A stretch of DNA of 64,000 bases from Brachynemurus nebulosus (Eukaryota > Arthropoda > Insecta > Neuroptera > Myrmeleontidae), in the NCBI GenBank assembly GCA_035578155.1, contig JAPWDM010000004.1, forward strand, positions 58,574,160-58,638,159. The letters run 5' to 3'. Each line of letters starts with the position of its first letter. The first letter of the stretch is position 1. A model generated the notes under the pieces. It did no database searches. It saw nothing but the letters and a program-made list of their open reading frames with translations, and had not been told where the DNA came from. Shown here piece after piece: positions 46,671-58,311 of this stretch. The position numbers and the translations under genes were made by a program.

Positions 46671-47573
46671 AAGCCTAGTTTTCATTGGTAGAGTTAGCGG
46701 TAGAGTAATTTGGGCAAGTACTAACTATCCTTCTAACTCTACCAGTGTAAACATTATCGGTAGAGTAGAGTACTTAATTATGGTAGAGTAAAGTAAGATT
46801 GCACGGTGGGGGAATGCAACTCTACCACTTGAATTCCCCCACCACTGATTTCTACTCTACTCTACCATCATTATTCTAATGAAAACAGGTTGGGTATAGT
46901 CAAGTGCACTATGTATGAGGATACTCCACATGTTTGTCTTGTTTTTAGCCAATTTCTAGATTGGAAATTCAGCTACTTTGTTTTGTTGTGACAAAAATGA
47001 ATGAACACAGTTTATACTCTTGTATATCTTCCGAGCTTATACTCTTGTATATCTTCCGTCAGGGAGGTGCTCGGGGGGCCGGATCATAAAAGGGGTCCCG
47101 GATACTCTGTTAAGGACCCTGACGAAAAGAAAAAACATTTTTGTTGCTCTTTAACCGTATTTTTGTAAAAAAAAAATTTTGAAAATTTTTTGCTGTGCTC
47201 GGGAGTTCATTATTTCTCTTGCCGGCTCTGTATATCCTTTTCAGCAAGTTCCTTCACAAGAAGATCACTTCTCCATGGCTATGCTTTCTCTTGATCAAAT
47301 CTCTAATTCATACTTTCATTACATTATCCCCTTCTTCAATAGCTAGTCACTTCTGCAATGAAATACCAGCAATATTTTTCAAACACCTCCTCAGAGCCAA
47401 ACGGTGACGGTTCATTATTGTCAGTTCAATTGTATACAATCTGATTACTCTACGGTAATATTTTAACTTTCTGTGTGGATAGCTACTCTACCAGAATTGG
47501 TAGAGTAACATAATTTGGCTAAAAAGTATGCTAGTATACTTTCCTACTAACTCTACTAATGAAAACTAGGCTT
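46671..47573. mobile_element. TIR element with repeated TAGAGTA motifs (~900 bp)
   Basis: AAGCCTAGTTTTCATTGGTA (46671) continues GAGTTAG. The inverse at 47547-47573 gives 27-bp TIRs with one mismatch. GGTAGAGTA/TACTCTACC words are repeated at least ten times near both ends, as expected of transposase-binding subterminal repeats. The interior holds a hairpin TAGCCAATTTCTAGATTGGA... (46946-46975), a 24-bp direct repeat (TTATACTCTTGTATATCTTC at 47012 and 47036), and no transposase. Class unknown. Confidence 0.8.
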
Positions 47574-48566
47574 CAGTGTCTAGTTTTTGATTGTGCTAAC
47601 GCGTTTTTGATTACTAGATATTAACGCAGATGGAGCAGTAGCATTAAACTTATTCATACGCGTTCCACGCTGATGTTAGAATACACTAGAAACGAACTTT
47701 GTATTTTTATATTTCTTAGAAAACAGTCTCCTTTGCAGATTTTATTCTCACATTACTGGTTTCATTAGATATGTTCATAATAGCTACCAATATTTCTATG
47801 TACAAATAAAATGAAATAGAAATATCCATTTCTTCAAAGAAAGCAAGTCAAAATGATAATCTTGGATTATCTGTCATAATCTAATATTGTTGCTACATAG
47901 ACAAAGTACAGAATATAATATATTAAAGATATAGCCTAGCTCGACGTATGTGTATTGTAGGTATTAGCGAATATAATCTATCCACTCGTGTTGTGTACTC
48001 GTATAGTTAGGAACGTACGAATATATTTCAGTGAATATATCTATGATATAAATTAAGTTAAAGATTGAAAACTATTAAGAAAAGAAAAAATAAAGTATTT
48101 GAAGGATTAGTGAGGGGCTGAAAAATAAAGTATTAGTAAAAAGAGACCAAGAGAAGTTAAAACAAAGGGAGGTCAACTGAAATAGTAATGATAACTCCAC
48201 GAATCGTCTTAATTATGATATTTTGCGGAAAAGAATTTTTTTGTTTAAGGGGACTTTTACAATTGATGTGCTAAAAAAAAGAACACTTTCTTTTGAATTT
48301 TTTTTGCAGAAACTATTTATTTTAATGAAAAAAAAGTTTTGTACATTAAAATACATACACTCAGAAAAAAAAAAACCTTAAAAACAAAAACTTTCGTTTA
48401 TACTTTTAATTTCAAATGTTATCGAGTGCCTGTGAAACATTATTAGTGTATGGCGGATTTTTATCCGTATTTAAACATACACCAATATTCATATGTTCAT
48501 TCAATGTTCAGCTTTGGCTGATACTTGAACACTCGATGTACTTTGGCAAATGGCCAATTCATTATG
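47574..48566. other. AT-rich intergenic stretch, nothing recognised
   Basis: No gene or structured repeat was seen. Confidence 0.5.
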
Positions 48567-48768
48567 TTAATTAAAATTGACATAGTGTTTGAAAAATTAC
48601 CAAACTGGATCGGCTGGGATTCGAACCCGGATCTCTTGGTTACCAGCCAAGCGCCTTACCAACTAGGCCACCGATCACTTGTTCGAGTGCCACTCCAATT
48701 CAGTAATCAATCAAACACAATCTCTCTCTAATGCGAGACGCGTCAAACACTATGTCAATTTTAATTAA
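48567..48768 (-). mobile_element. 202-bp element: perfect 26-bp TIRs enclosing a tRNA-like Pol III unit
   Basis: The first 26 bases (TTAATTAAAATTGACATAGT + GTTTGA, 48567-48592) are exactly inverted at 48743-48768. Between them the minus strand carries a 71-base cloverleaf with intact A and B boxes. A five-T terminator (minus strand, + positions 48592-48596) begins 11 bases after it and touches the TIR. A MITE that captured a tRNA, or a tRNA/SINE unit between inverted repeats, would both fit. No target duplication is evident. Confidence 0.85.
48607..48677 (-). tRNA. tRNA-like sequence, anticodon GGT (Thr-type), probably a pseudogene or SINE head
   Basis: On the minus strand: acceptor TGATCGG pairs with CCGATCC except at the outermost pair (T:C). 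T8-G9 follow, D-stem GCCT/AGGC with GTTGGT loop, anticodon stem CTTGG/CCAAG with loop CTGGTAA (anticodon GGT), and T-loop TTCGAAT with one C:A mismatch in its stem. The A box TGGCCTAGTTGG and B box GGTTCGAATCC fit consensus exactly. No intron. Eukaryotic tRNA-Thr normally uses AGT, CGT or TGT, so GGT plus two mismatches argues against a working tRNA. Confidence 0.7.
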
Positions 48769-49529
48769 AAACTTTCGTATTTAAGAAATCGTAATACGGA
48801 AAATTGTCAATGTTAGAGTTTATTGTTGAAAAAACAATTAATTTTTGATAAATCAACGACGCACCTTTTTGATGTGAATAATACGACTGTTAATTTAACA
48901 GTTAGCAAGTTCTTAGCAACTCATAACTGGGAAAAGTGTTGCTTTAACAGTAAAGTTGTTAGTTTAGGAAGTTTTGTTTTTAATTTTTGATGTCAATAAC
49001 TACATTCTTATTTATAAATTTTACAATCAGTTGAAAAACGTAAATTGTTAATTCTTCAAAAACTTCCAAACAAAAACTTTACATTTATTTTGAAAGTAGA
49101 CGTAGTTAAAACTGACTCATTTGATCAATTTACGGTTATTTGTCATTATATTCTATATGGTTGAAGTGAAAATATGGTGACCAGAAAAACTATTCATAGA
49201 TTGTTATTACAAAATGAAATATGGTGAAATTAGTACAGGTATAAATAAATATTTACAATTAGTTTAATTCTAAATATGGTTTTATTTTGTTTATTTTTCG
49301 GATGCAAAGTACTTCTTTCTACTTTTTCGTTCTGATGCATTGTAGTGATCCAAGTGATGCAAAAATGGCATGTTCGTGCATTTAACAAATTTAAATAATT
49401 TCAGGTCGAAGGAAGACGAATTAAAAGCATGGGTTTTAGAAGAAAACTTGAGGTAGGATAATTATCTTCAAGAATACTTTCAAGAATCACTTTTCTGAAT
49501 CTCAATTTACTTCATAAATTTTATTTGGA
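48769..49529. other. AT-rich stretch upstream of the transposase-like remnant
   Basis: A possible small exon lies at 49405-49452 (TTTCAG before, GTAGGA after) reading SKEDELKAWVLEENL-like residues. This is weak evidence that the remnant downstream was once spliced. Confidence 0.3.
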
Positions 49530-50372
49530 ATGCTCTACCACATTTCGACGTTACAGATAAAATTTGCGCCATTATACATGATACATATTTTACTTGGGGT
49601 TAGAAGTTATAATATATCAGAGATGTTAAGTTACTTTATTTTCGAAAAAAACTATTTTACATTAGATGCTTTCAACTACCTCAAACAAATATCAGACTAT
49701 GGTCGCCTTCAGATTGAAGATAATATTCTTCTAATTGATAAATCACAAATTAAAAATATTTAATAAAATTAAAATGAATGCAGCAGAAATAAAATTTTTC
49801 TTTCACTTAATTTTATTAATGATAGAAGATTTAGTAAAAGATAGTGACCCAGTTTATTAAATTTTGATTATTTTTATAAAAATCGTTGACATATTAATAC
49901 TAAGTGAGTTTAACGAAAATATTTCGAGTGGCTTAAAAAATCGTATTATTTTGCATAATAAAGTTTATGTCGAAAATTTTAAACAAAGCTTGAAACCAAA
50001 ATTCCATTTATTAATTCACCATCCTACGGTTATAAAATTTCTTGGGCCACTCAAATATTGATGGTATTGCAGTTTTGAAAACAAGTACCAAAACTTTCAT
50101 GTGATCAATTTTAGTATTAATGACTCTAAAAGTTAAGTTCAATTTTTTTTACAGGTTATTTGAAAACAGCTTGCTCAAGGCAAGTGTATTAAAACTAAAT
50201 AATTTCTCTACTTCCATAGTATCAAAATTTATGCACACAATTTACTGTTCGAAATAAAGTTGAGGGTTTATACTATAAAGGGAAAATTTATCGAAAGGAC
50301 TACTTTGAACAATTTTTATTTCCAGCAAACAAAATTGTTTTGAGTAACACAAAAAATGTTTTTAGATTTTAG
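49530..50372 (+). pseudogene. Decayed transposase-like gene of an uncharacterised family
   Basis: Three blocks in different frames look coding. 49530-49763 reads LLGVRSYNISEMLSYFIF and on. 49774-50061 reads MNAAEIKFFFHLILLMIEDL, then a stop at ~49858, then LKPKFHLLIHHPTVIKFLGP. About 50255-50372 reads VEGLYYKGKIYRKDYFEQFL. The pattern KPKFH-x-LIH-x-P followed by GPL is one I associate with large uncharacterised transposase-derived proteins of animals, comparable with the DUF4218 region of CACTA-type elements; that link is from memory of the motif and is tentative. A stop, frame changes and possible introns (TTTTTTTACAG at ~50155) mean it is either a pseudogene or exons of a spliced remnant. 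Confidence 0.45.
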
Positions 50373-50810
50373 TAATGTAATCAATTAGCTATTACTTATG
50401 TTATGTATGTATATTATCTATTTATGTGTAATAAATAAATAAATTTTCATACAAGTTTTTTCTTTTTAATATCCTATTTCAGAGAATGATTAAAAATAAT
50501 AAACAATAAAATTGTTGCAGCAAAAACGTAGGTTTAAAAAATTTGTCAGCAACTCTTAATGCAACAATCTCCATTGTCAAAAGTTCAAAGATTTTTGGTA
50601 TTTAATATAACAATATTCACTGTCGAGTTATTCACGATTCTCACTTATGATTTAACAAAACATTATTGGTTCAAGTAAAAAATTGTTAAACAAGATCAAC
50701 TACTTTTGCAGATTTATTTCAACTGCGTAAGTTGTTGGGCACAATATGACCAAAAAAAATTGTTGAAATAAATTATGAAATTGCTGGCATTACAATTTTT
50801 TTTCTAAGTG
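50373..50810. other. AT-rich intergenic stretch, nothing recognised
   Basis: No gene or structured repeat was seen. Confidence 0.5.
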
Positions 50811-51326
50811 TATAATTAAGTGTATCTTGAATTTCTTTTTTCTTTTTATCTGGTCTTCCATCTGCTCTTGTAGGCCTGTTGAATGTCACATGTAAATTTT
50901 GTAATTCAAAACGGTGCCAACGATTCAAAAAAAAAAAAATATAAATCCGATTGCACAAAAATTGGATGCATTCTTTTTATTATGTTGTTTTCTGTAAGAG
51001 TATCTAGAATCAGCCCATCAGATCTCATACTTTTTTTTTGGAGTGATTTGAAATAAAAACTAAGAAAAATTGCTCGGTTTTTGACCTTTCAGACGTTCTA
51101 AAAGATCGAAATTTTTATTTTAAGGGTTAATTCTAGATAGTCTTATAAAAAACACTATACTAATGAGAATGCATCCAATTTTAGTAGTCCAATCGGACCT
51201 ATAGTTTTCTTTGAATCATTGGCACCGACTTTTTTACGCCTGTGACCTGTGACCTTCAACAGGCTTACAAGGGTAGACGACTGACTAAAAATAAAAGATA
51301 AAATATTCAAAATACACTTAATTATA
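50811..51326. repeat. Foldback MITE, ~516 bp
   Basis: TATAATTAAGTGTAT (50811) is exact inverse to ATACACTTAATTATA (51312-51326). Inner pairs include GCCTGTTGAATGTCACATGT / ACCTGTGACCTTCAACAGGC, CGGTGCCAACGATTCAAA / TTTGAATCATTGGCACCG and AAAATTGGATGCATTCT / AGAATGCATCCAATTTT. Arms ~190 bp. The minus-strand frame at 50773-50958 is a shadow. Confidence 0.85.
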
Positions 51327-51828
51327 TGAACAAAATTTTTTTTTCATTACGATAAATAGTTTCACCCTGAAAAAATTCCCAAAAAGTGTATTTTTTAACA
51401 GCACATCACTTGTAAAAGATCCCTTAATTGCTTTAGGGTGTGCTTTTTTATAATACATAATAACAGTTTTTCTGATCCTTTCATTCATTCAAATGGATTC
51501 CAAAATTTAATAAAATTTTCATCAACGGAATGTTTTGTTCATTTATATGAAGAACTTAATAGTATATACAAGTATGATTTTGCCTCCAAAATTAATATAA
51601 TTTTTGTTTAAATAAACTGAATGTATTCTTTTCAACTTTACAGAAATCTCAGTAGGTAGCAGAATTATTAAAATACTCATTTTTGAAGTGATAAAATAAC
51701 AATGAATACAAAATAGAACATTACTGCTCCAAGTCAGACAAATAGAGTAAAGAAAATCGGATATTGTTAGTCAACTATTAAGCTATATTAATCAATATTA
51801 TTAAAAACTTTTATTTAACTTGCAATGT
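51327..51828. other. AT-rich intergenic stretch, nothing recognised
   Basis: No gene or structured repeat was seen. Confidence 0.5.
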
Positions 51829-52568
51829 TAGTTTCTTTATTTAGATCAAATCTTTGAATCAAAATTTAGACAAATTCTAATTAACTAGAGGTTTCAAATT
51901 TTGCATACGTGTATAACTTTGATGACAATGCAATATTATATAATTAGTTTTGTCTTAAATTTCCTCAAAACTAGAATTGCTGATTTTTATTAGTCTTGTG
52001 CAACTTTTTGACATTTCAAACTGAATTATGATATTTCAAACTGAATTACTGATTTCAAACTGTTTTTATATAGTTATTTGCGATACATATGCGTAAAGAG
52101 AGGTATTCTAGTACGCTTAAATTAAGGCACAAGTCTAAGGGACTGACGCATACACAACGAGATCGAGTGCGCTGTATACCCCCACGAGCGGCCAGGCGAG
52201 TGGGGGTAAGCGCACCAGATCTCGTTGTGTATGCGTCAGTCCCTTTAGCGAGTGCCCCGGTTTAAGCCTATTGGATACCTCACTTTACGCATACGTATCG
52301 AAAATAACTATATAAAAACAGTTTGAAATCAGTAATTCAGTTTGAAATGTCATAATTCAGTTTGAAATGTCATAATTCAGTTTGAAATGTCAAAAAGTTG
52401 CACAAGACTAAAAGTCAGCAATTCTAGTTTTCAGGAAATTTAAGACAAAACTAATTATATAATATTGCATTGTCATCAAAGTTATACACGTATGCAAAAT
52501 TTGAAACCGCTAGTTAATTAGAACTTGTCTAAATTTTGATTCAAAGATTTGATCTAAATAAACAAACT
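51829..52568. repeat. Foldback element, ~740 bp, with GC-rich hairpin at its centre
   Basis: The arms are inverse copies over ~360 bp with high identity: CAAATTCTAATTAACTAG / CTAGTTAATTAGAACTTG, GTTTCAAATTTTGCATACGT / ACGTATGCAAAATTTGAAAC. The centre (52140-52250) is GC-rich, GACTGACGCATACACAACGA and its inverse flanking CCCCCACGAG..CTCGCC-like loop text ending GTGGGGG. A 19-bp unit TCATAATTCAGTTTGAAATG is repeated three times in the right arm. Non-coding. Confidence 0.9.
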
Positions 52569-54455
52569 TCGGCTTCTAAAGTTTAATAGAGAGAAAAAAA
52601 TTAATTATTTTTAAGTAATTTTAGAAAATAGTAGGGTTAATTTTATTTTATAATGTTAAAAAAAAAAAATTTTTTTATTAATTTGTAGATCGTTTTTATT
52701 TTTTTCATTAATTTCTTGATCGTTTCCATGTTTAATTTGAATATGATTATCATTGACAAATCAATATCATTATTTTCTCGCATAGTTTTGTTTTAGCTAC
52801 TTTCACGCACAGTTGTACTTTCGCGCACTGTTACTGTCGTTTGTTTTACAATGACATGAAAACTGCTCTTTACGCTCACTACACAACGCTCGAATTTTGA
52901 ACTTTAGGAGCGGGTGTTATAAAAAATTATGTTGTACACTGCTTCAAACTTCACTCAAAAGTTATTTTATACCTTTCAGCTCATTTTTAAATAAAAGCTT
53001 GCCTTAAAGAACTATACTTATTACTTAATTTATTTCACTAAAGAGTTGACAAAAATAGCTTCCTTTAGTTTTATTGAAAATATTTTTAAACGAATTTATT
53101 AAGCCTTCACAGTACATTAATAAGCCAATATTTAAGACTGAAGATATGATTAAAGAATTGTCTCTTACTGTGTTTGACTTTACCCAAAAAATATCGTAAC
53201 CTATATTGAGTCATCGAGTGTAACAACCACAGATGAGACAGATCAAGCCTACATACAAAAAAGTGTGTAGTAAGTAGCCGAAATCCGATCCGAGCCAAAC
53301 CGAAAGTTGCAGTAAGTAGCAATTTATGATACTTAGTGATTAGTCGTCCATTGGCTCTTCAAGCGTATACATTCATTGTTAAGTCGTGGCTACAGTGGTG
53401 GCTGTTCATTGTTACATCACTAGTAGCAGGTACATGCACATGGTTGTTCTAGTATACGTATGCATTCTCACCTTGGACCACAGCTACATACATACAGAGT
53501 ACTACACACACAAACATCCACTACCTTACACATACCAACAAAAACTCTAAATACGTATATAACCTTCCACCTCTCTGCCAAGTCTGATGACGTAAAATTC
53601 TGATTACAGTCGGGATGCTAACTATCATAATAGTAGTTTGGCCCCTTGGTAACAACTTTACAGAAACTGGAAACTTTCAATACGCCATGATACTAAACAA
53701 ATTTAGAAAATTCTTTCTTTTTTGAATATAAAAATATTCGCAAGTTACAAATTACCCCTAATTTTCTTTCTTCATCTTATGAGTAAACTTATGAGTAAAG
53801 TACCTTTATTTTTAGCAAAAATGGTGCCAAAAATTATTAACGGTTGTAAAACGGAGAAAAAGTTTTTGCAACAGCAACGTTAACTTGTATTAAGGCGCTT
53901 GATAACTTTATTTTCATTGCGAGTATACCAAGCCACTATAAGCTGTAATGAAACGAAGAATTAAATGATGTCATACGTAAAATAAAATATTATCACAAAA
54001 TTACGTTTATTACAAAATGAATTAATGTTTCCACTACACGTAAGTATAAATAAAATGAAATTCTCACTGTGCTATGCGATATTTTTTAGCGCTACAAATT
54101 TTTATGTGATTTATTCTTATTTCTCTTGTCAAATTTTTTGGTAGAGAATATATACAAATAAATCTGCTAAGCAGTTATACAAATTTTACACGCCTTTCAA
54201 TAAAAAAATGTATTCGAACTTATTGCTCGTGAACGCTGAAATAATTTATTGATTTCATATTTATTTTTTACAATATTTTTATCCAAACACTAAATAATTC
54301 ACACATTCTTTTGAAAATCTTGTAGCTCAAAAAGTCACTTTTTACGAAAAACTTGAAATGCGTCAGAATGAATAATCCTTAAGTTACTGGCATTTTCAGT
54401 GCTTGCGTACTTAGGCATGGATAAGATATTCAGCCACGAAATTCAACACATGTGA
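52569..54455. other. Intergenic stretch, nothing recognised
   Basis: A CA/TA-rich, slightly less AT-rich patch lies at 53390-53560. Short frames (for example minus strand 53107-53322) lack any signal. Confidence 0.45.
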
Positions 54456-56896
54456 ATATAAGTAGTTAGGCTAGGACAGTTCGGGAGCACCGTGCGCTTC
54501 AAAAGTATGGACAGATCCGGACGCAAAATACCCGATCAATTTTGAAACGCACGGTATGTCGATTGGTATTTGACCCGGCACCTACAGAGTATATGTATTT
54601 AAATTTTGTTGTTGACATTTGACCCCAACACTCGCTCACACTGTTGGCCTTAAAATTCCCAGGAGATGAGTCATCACATCAACAACCACACAAGTAGTTA
54701 ACCCATTATGCATCATCAAAATGACGCATAATTGTGTTAACCTATTACCCACCAGTATGACTAAAAAGGTGTCAGATCACTTATTGAAGCGTACTGTACT
54801 TATTTTGTGTACGCGCAAACTTTGGCCTTTAAACCCGCTTAATTGTGTCATCTTACATGAAAATCGGGAGACCGCTAACGATAAATTTTGTCGGGGCACT
54901 GTACCGAGCGTTGAACGCTCGTTAATATTTTAAAACTAACTTCGGACTCCGGGGTCCAGATTTCTGACCGATACTGTGCTACCGAAATTCGGATGTCAAC
55001 TGTACCTCATGGGAATTTTTTGTATATATGTTTAACATTGTGAAATGTTTTTAGTTCCAGGAATTTTTATCAATTCAAAATTAAACAAACAGCCAATATC
55101 TAAATGTTTATTTTAGCTGAATTATGATCATATGACTCACACAAGAGAATTTTTTGGTATAAGAATGACGACGTCATGGAATATTAATGAGTTAAAAAAT
55201 TGTTAAGTAAAAAAATATCACCCATTATAGGCTTCAAGCAAGAAATTATTTACTATGAATTTTAATATTTTAACATTTAACCTACAACGAGAAATTTTTT
55301 GTTAGTTAAAAAAAGTTCTGGGAATTTTAACGAGTTCCAAAAAATAGTGCTGCATATGGTGTACATTTTAGAATTTGTTGAGTATAACACAAGACTATAT
55401 CTAGCATAATTGATAAATCAAATAAAAATACAATTTTGAGAAAAACGATTTCAAAGTTTTGTAATTTTATCACGGGTTCTTATACTGGAATTCAATTTTT
55501 TTTTTAATAAAATGAAAACGTGTCAAAGGAATTTGATAAAATTTAATATTTTATTTAATACAAAGTTACAAACCATATTTAATAAGAAATAAAAATTATT
55601 GACCACGCCGTTTTTGAAATATAATTTAAAAACATTATTTTACAACGCTTTTTCAACAATTCTTTTAAATTGCTACAACATAAGTGCGCGGAAATTCAAA
55701 AAAATAAGTGGTATACAAATATAATAAATGATGAATATTAATACATTATCTAATTTTTGAAAAAAGAAAATTTTTTTGCTCAGATATACTTTTGTACCTG
55801 ACTATCTCAGAGCAACTACGTTAAATGTTATAATATTAAAACTCATAATAAATAATTTCTTGCTTGAAGCCTATAATGGGTGATATTTTTTTACTTAACA
55901 ATTTTTTAACTCATTAATATTCCATGACATCGTCATTCTTATGCCAAAAAATTTCCGTGTATGAGTCATATGATCATAATTCAGCTAAAATAAACATTTA
56001 GATACTGGTTCTTTGTTTATTTTTGAATTGATAAAAATTCCTGGAACTAAAAAGATTTCATAAAGTTAAACACATATACAAAAAATTCCCTTGAGGTACA
56101 GTCGACATCTGATTTTCGATAACACAGTAGCGGTCAGAAATCTGGACCCCGGAGCCTGAAATTAGTTTTAAAATATTAACCAGTGTCCAGCTCTCCTCGG
56201 TACAGTGCCTCGACAAAATTTATCTTTAACGGCCTCCCGATTTTTGTTTAAGATGACGCAATTAAGCGAGGTTAAAGGCCAAGGTTTGCACGTACACAAA
56301 ATAAGTACAGTACGCTTCAAAAAGTGATCTGACACCTTTTTAGTCAAGGGGTCCACACTTTTGACACAACAGTGTACCAAAAATTTACAGTACAGTACGG
56401 TGTCAAAAGCTTGGGGCAACCCCTTGGGTTAGGGTATTCCCCATATTTTTGATGTGGTGGTGTAACCCCGCTCTCAATTTGTAGTCAAAAATTCTTTGTG
56501 TTGTAAAATCCAGTCTGCGCATGCATTGTGTACTAAAATTCAGCCTGCGCATGCGTTAAGTTTGGATTCAAAAACTATGTTAGTGCTGGTCGGTAATGGG
56601 TTAACACAAATCCAAGTTGTGATGACCAAATTGTGATGACGCATAATGGGTTAATTACTTGTGTGGTTGTTGATGTGATGACTAGTTTCTTAGGAATTTT
56701 AAGGTCAACAGTATGAGCGAGCGTTAAGGTCAAGTGTCAACAACAAATTTTAAATACATGTACCCTGTACGTGCTAGGTCAAAGATCAATCGACATACCG
56801 TGCGTTTCAAAATTGATCGGGTGCCTTTCGTCAGGATGTGTCGATACTTTTGAAGCGTATGGTGCTCCCGAACTGTCCTAGCCTATCTACTAATAT
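54456..56896. mobile_element. Large foldback element, ~2.4 kb, copy 1 of a family
   Basis: The left end ..GTAGTTAGGCTAGGACAGTT + CGGGAGCACC is inverted at the right as GGTGCTCCCGAACTGTCCTA + GCCTATCTAC. The arms (about 54456-55270 and 55840-56896) pair over most of their length around a ~570-base AT-rich loop. Examples are GAGTCATCACATCAACAACC, AAGCGTACTGTACTTATTTT, and TAACTTCGGACTCCGGGGTC. The right arm has ~230 bp (about 56345-56600) lacking in the left arm but present in copy 2 at 61360-61560. No transposase; the open frames at 54721-54933 and 56168-56419 are the same arm sequence on opposite strands and are not genes. Confidence 0.88.
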
Positions 56897-58001
56897 AGGT
56901 ACACACTGAATTCAGTCACCGTATACAACAAGAGTGTTGCATGGAACAAAAGTGAGTAACTTGCGATCCACAAAAAATTTCCATTGATTCTGCGGACCCT
57001 AGCAAAAATTAAAAATAAATATTTTAAATACTCCCGTCACATCATTCTGCACAATATTACAAATCTACAAAAATTTACTTTATGAAAATAATATTTTAAG
57101 ATATGAGCAGGATTTTACATTAAAAATTTTTTCGTTTATAATTATACGAAATAACCAACAGTAAATCTAAAACGAAAGAGAATTTTATAGTTAGGCAGAT
57201 TAATGCAAAATATTGGTTACTTAGATATGTACACGCCGGACAAAAGCACCAACTTTCGTTTGCATATTGGTTAAGTTCTAATCTTTAAGTTTTGAGTAGG
57301 ATACACTCAATTTCATCACCTACAAGGCAGCCATCTTAAGTAATGTCCTTCAAGAAACAGTAATTTTATTGACAAGTAAATATACTTGCCAAATATGCCC
57401 GCGACGTCGTTCGCTTTCTCAAAAATTGCTGTTTTAGTACATCTATATCGGTCACTATCTATACTAATGTTTCTCAACTGCCGGTCCGCGAAAGTAGGAG
57501 GTATTTCGTCAGCCCGCAGAAAGTTGTGTGAAATTATTCATTACAATTTTTATTTTAAATCAGCTAATCAAAAAACATATTTTAATGTTATCTGCTACTC
57601 CAATACATACATTTTGTTACATCATTTTAAAAAAATAATTATTAATTATTTTACGAGGCCGGACCTATCGATTCTGATGAAATTTGAGTATGTTATAGAA
57701 CAAGCCTAATTTCAATACTACGTTATTTTAATTGTCTTAAACTACTTAAAGGCAAAAACAGGTTAAATAGATATTTTTACGTAGGCTTGAAATCTGTAAA
57801 CTAAATTTTAAGACATATATTTTATTTTTTATTCTCTTTTTGAAAAATTAACTCCCAAATTTTTATCTCCAACCACCTGTGTTGATGTAATTTCAATAAA
57901 TTTCATATCAAAAAAATATGTCTATAAATATAGCAATGTGGGCAATTCAAACTTTTTATCTACATTATACCGTTTTCGAGATATCTGAAAAAAAATAAAA
58001 T
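56897..58001. other. Intergenic stretch, one possible hAT-type end
   Basis: TGTTTCTCAACTGCCGGTCC at ~57470 resembles Charlie-type hAT termini. No partner end was found. The 107-residue frame at 57386-57709 has no domain signal. Confidence 0.35.
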
Positions 58002-58310
58002 TTAACCCCAACTTTTTAAGTCCACCACTCCACCTATTGCTTGAAGGTATTCTTCATTATGTTTTTGTAGCTCGTGATGCTTTAAGCTGTTTTTAATTAT
58101 AATCGCTGTGCCACCGTGGCCTGTACCACTAGGATATGTCGTATTATACACAGTATAGTTTCTTATTTTAAGATAACTTCTCTGAGTAAATCTCGTTTCA
58201 GATATTAGGGCTATATCTATGTCATGATCTTGAAGGAATGTTTCAAGTTCCAGACGACGGTTTAATAAACCATTTGCATTCCATAAAACGATATTTATGG
58301 ATAGAGCCAT
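58002..58310 (-). pseudogene. LINE ORF2 N-terminus: endonuclease fragment
   Basis: ATG at 58310-58308 starts MALSINIVLWNANGL, followed by LETFLQDHDIDIALISETRF and GTGHGGTAIIIKN. The Asn in WNANGL and Glu in ISETRF are the first active-site residues of the apurinic-like endonuclease that nicks the target. Only ~97 residues of an expected ~900 or more remain; RT is absent. The frame ends in non-homologous sequence. The ATG sits one base after the ORF1 stop, as in Jockey-group LINEs. Confidence 0.85.
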
Positions 58311-58311
58311 T

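Noticed and set aside
48607..48677. A functional nuclear tRNA-Thr gene
   Set aside because: The GGT anticodon is atypical for eukaryotic Thr tRNAs, there are mismatches in the acceptor and T stems, and the unit sits between perfect TIRs.
54721..56419. Two similar open frames (54721-54933 plus strand, 56168-56419 minus strand) suggesting a conserved small protein
   Set aside because: They are the same sequence in the two arms of the foldback element; similarity is due to the inverted repeat, not protein conservation.
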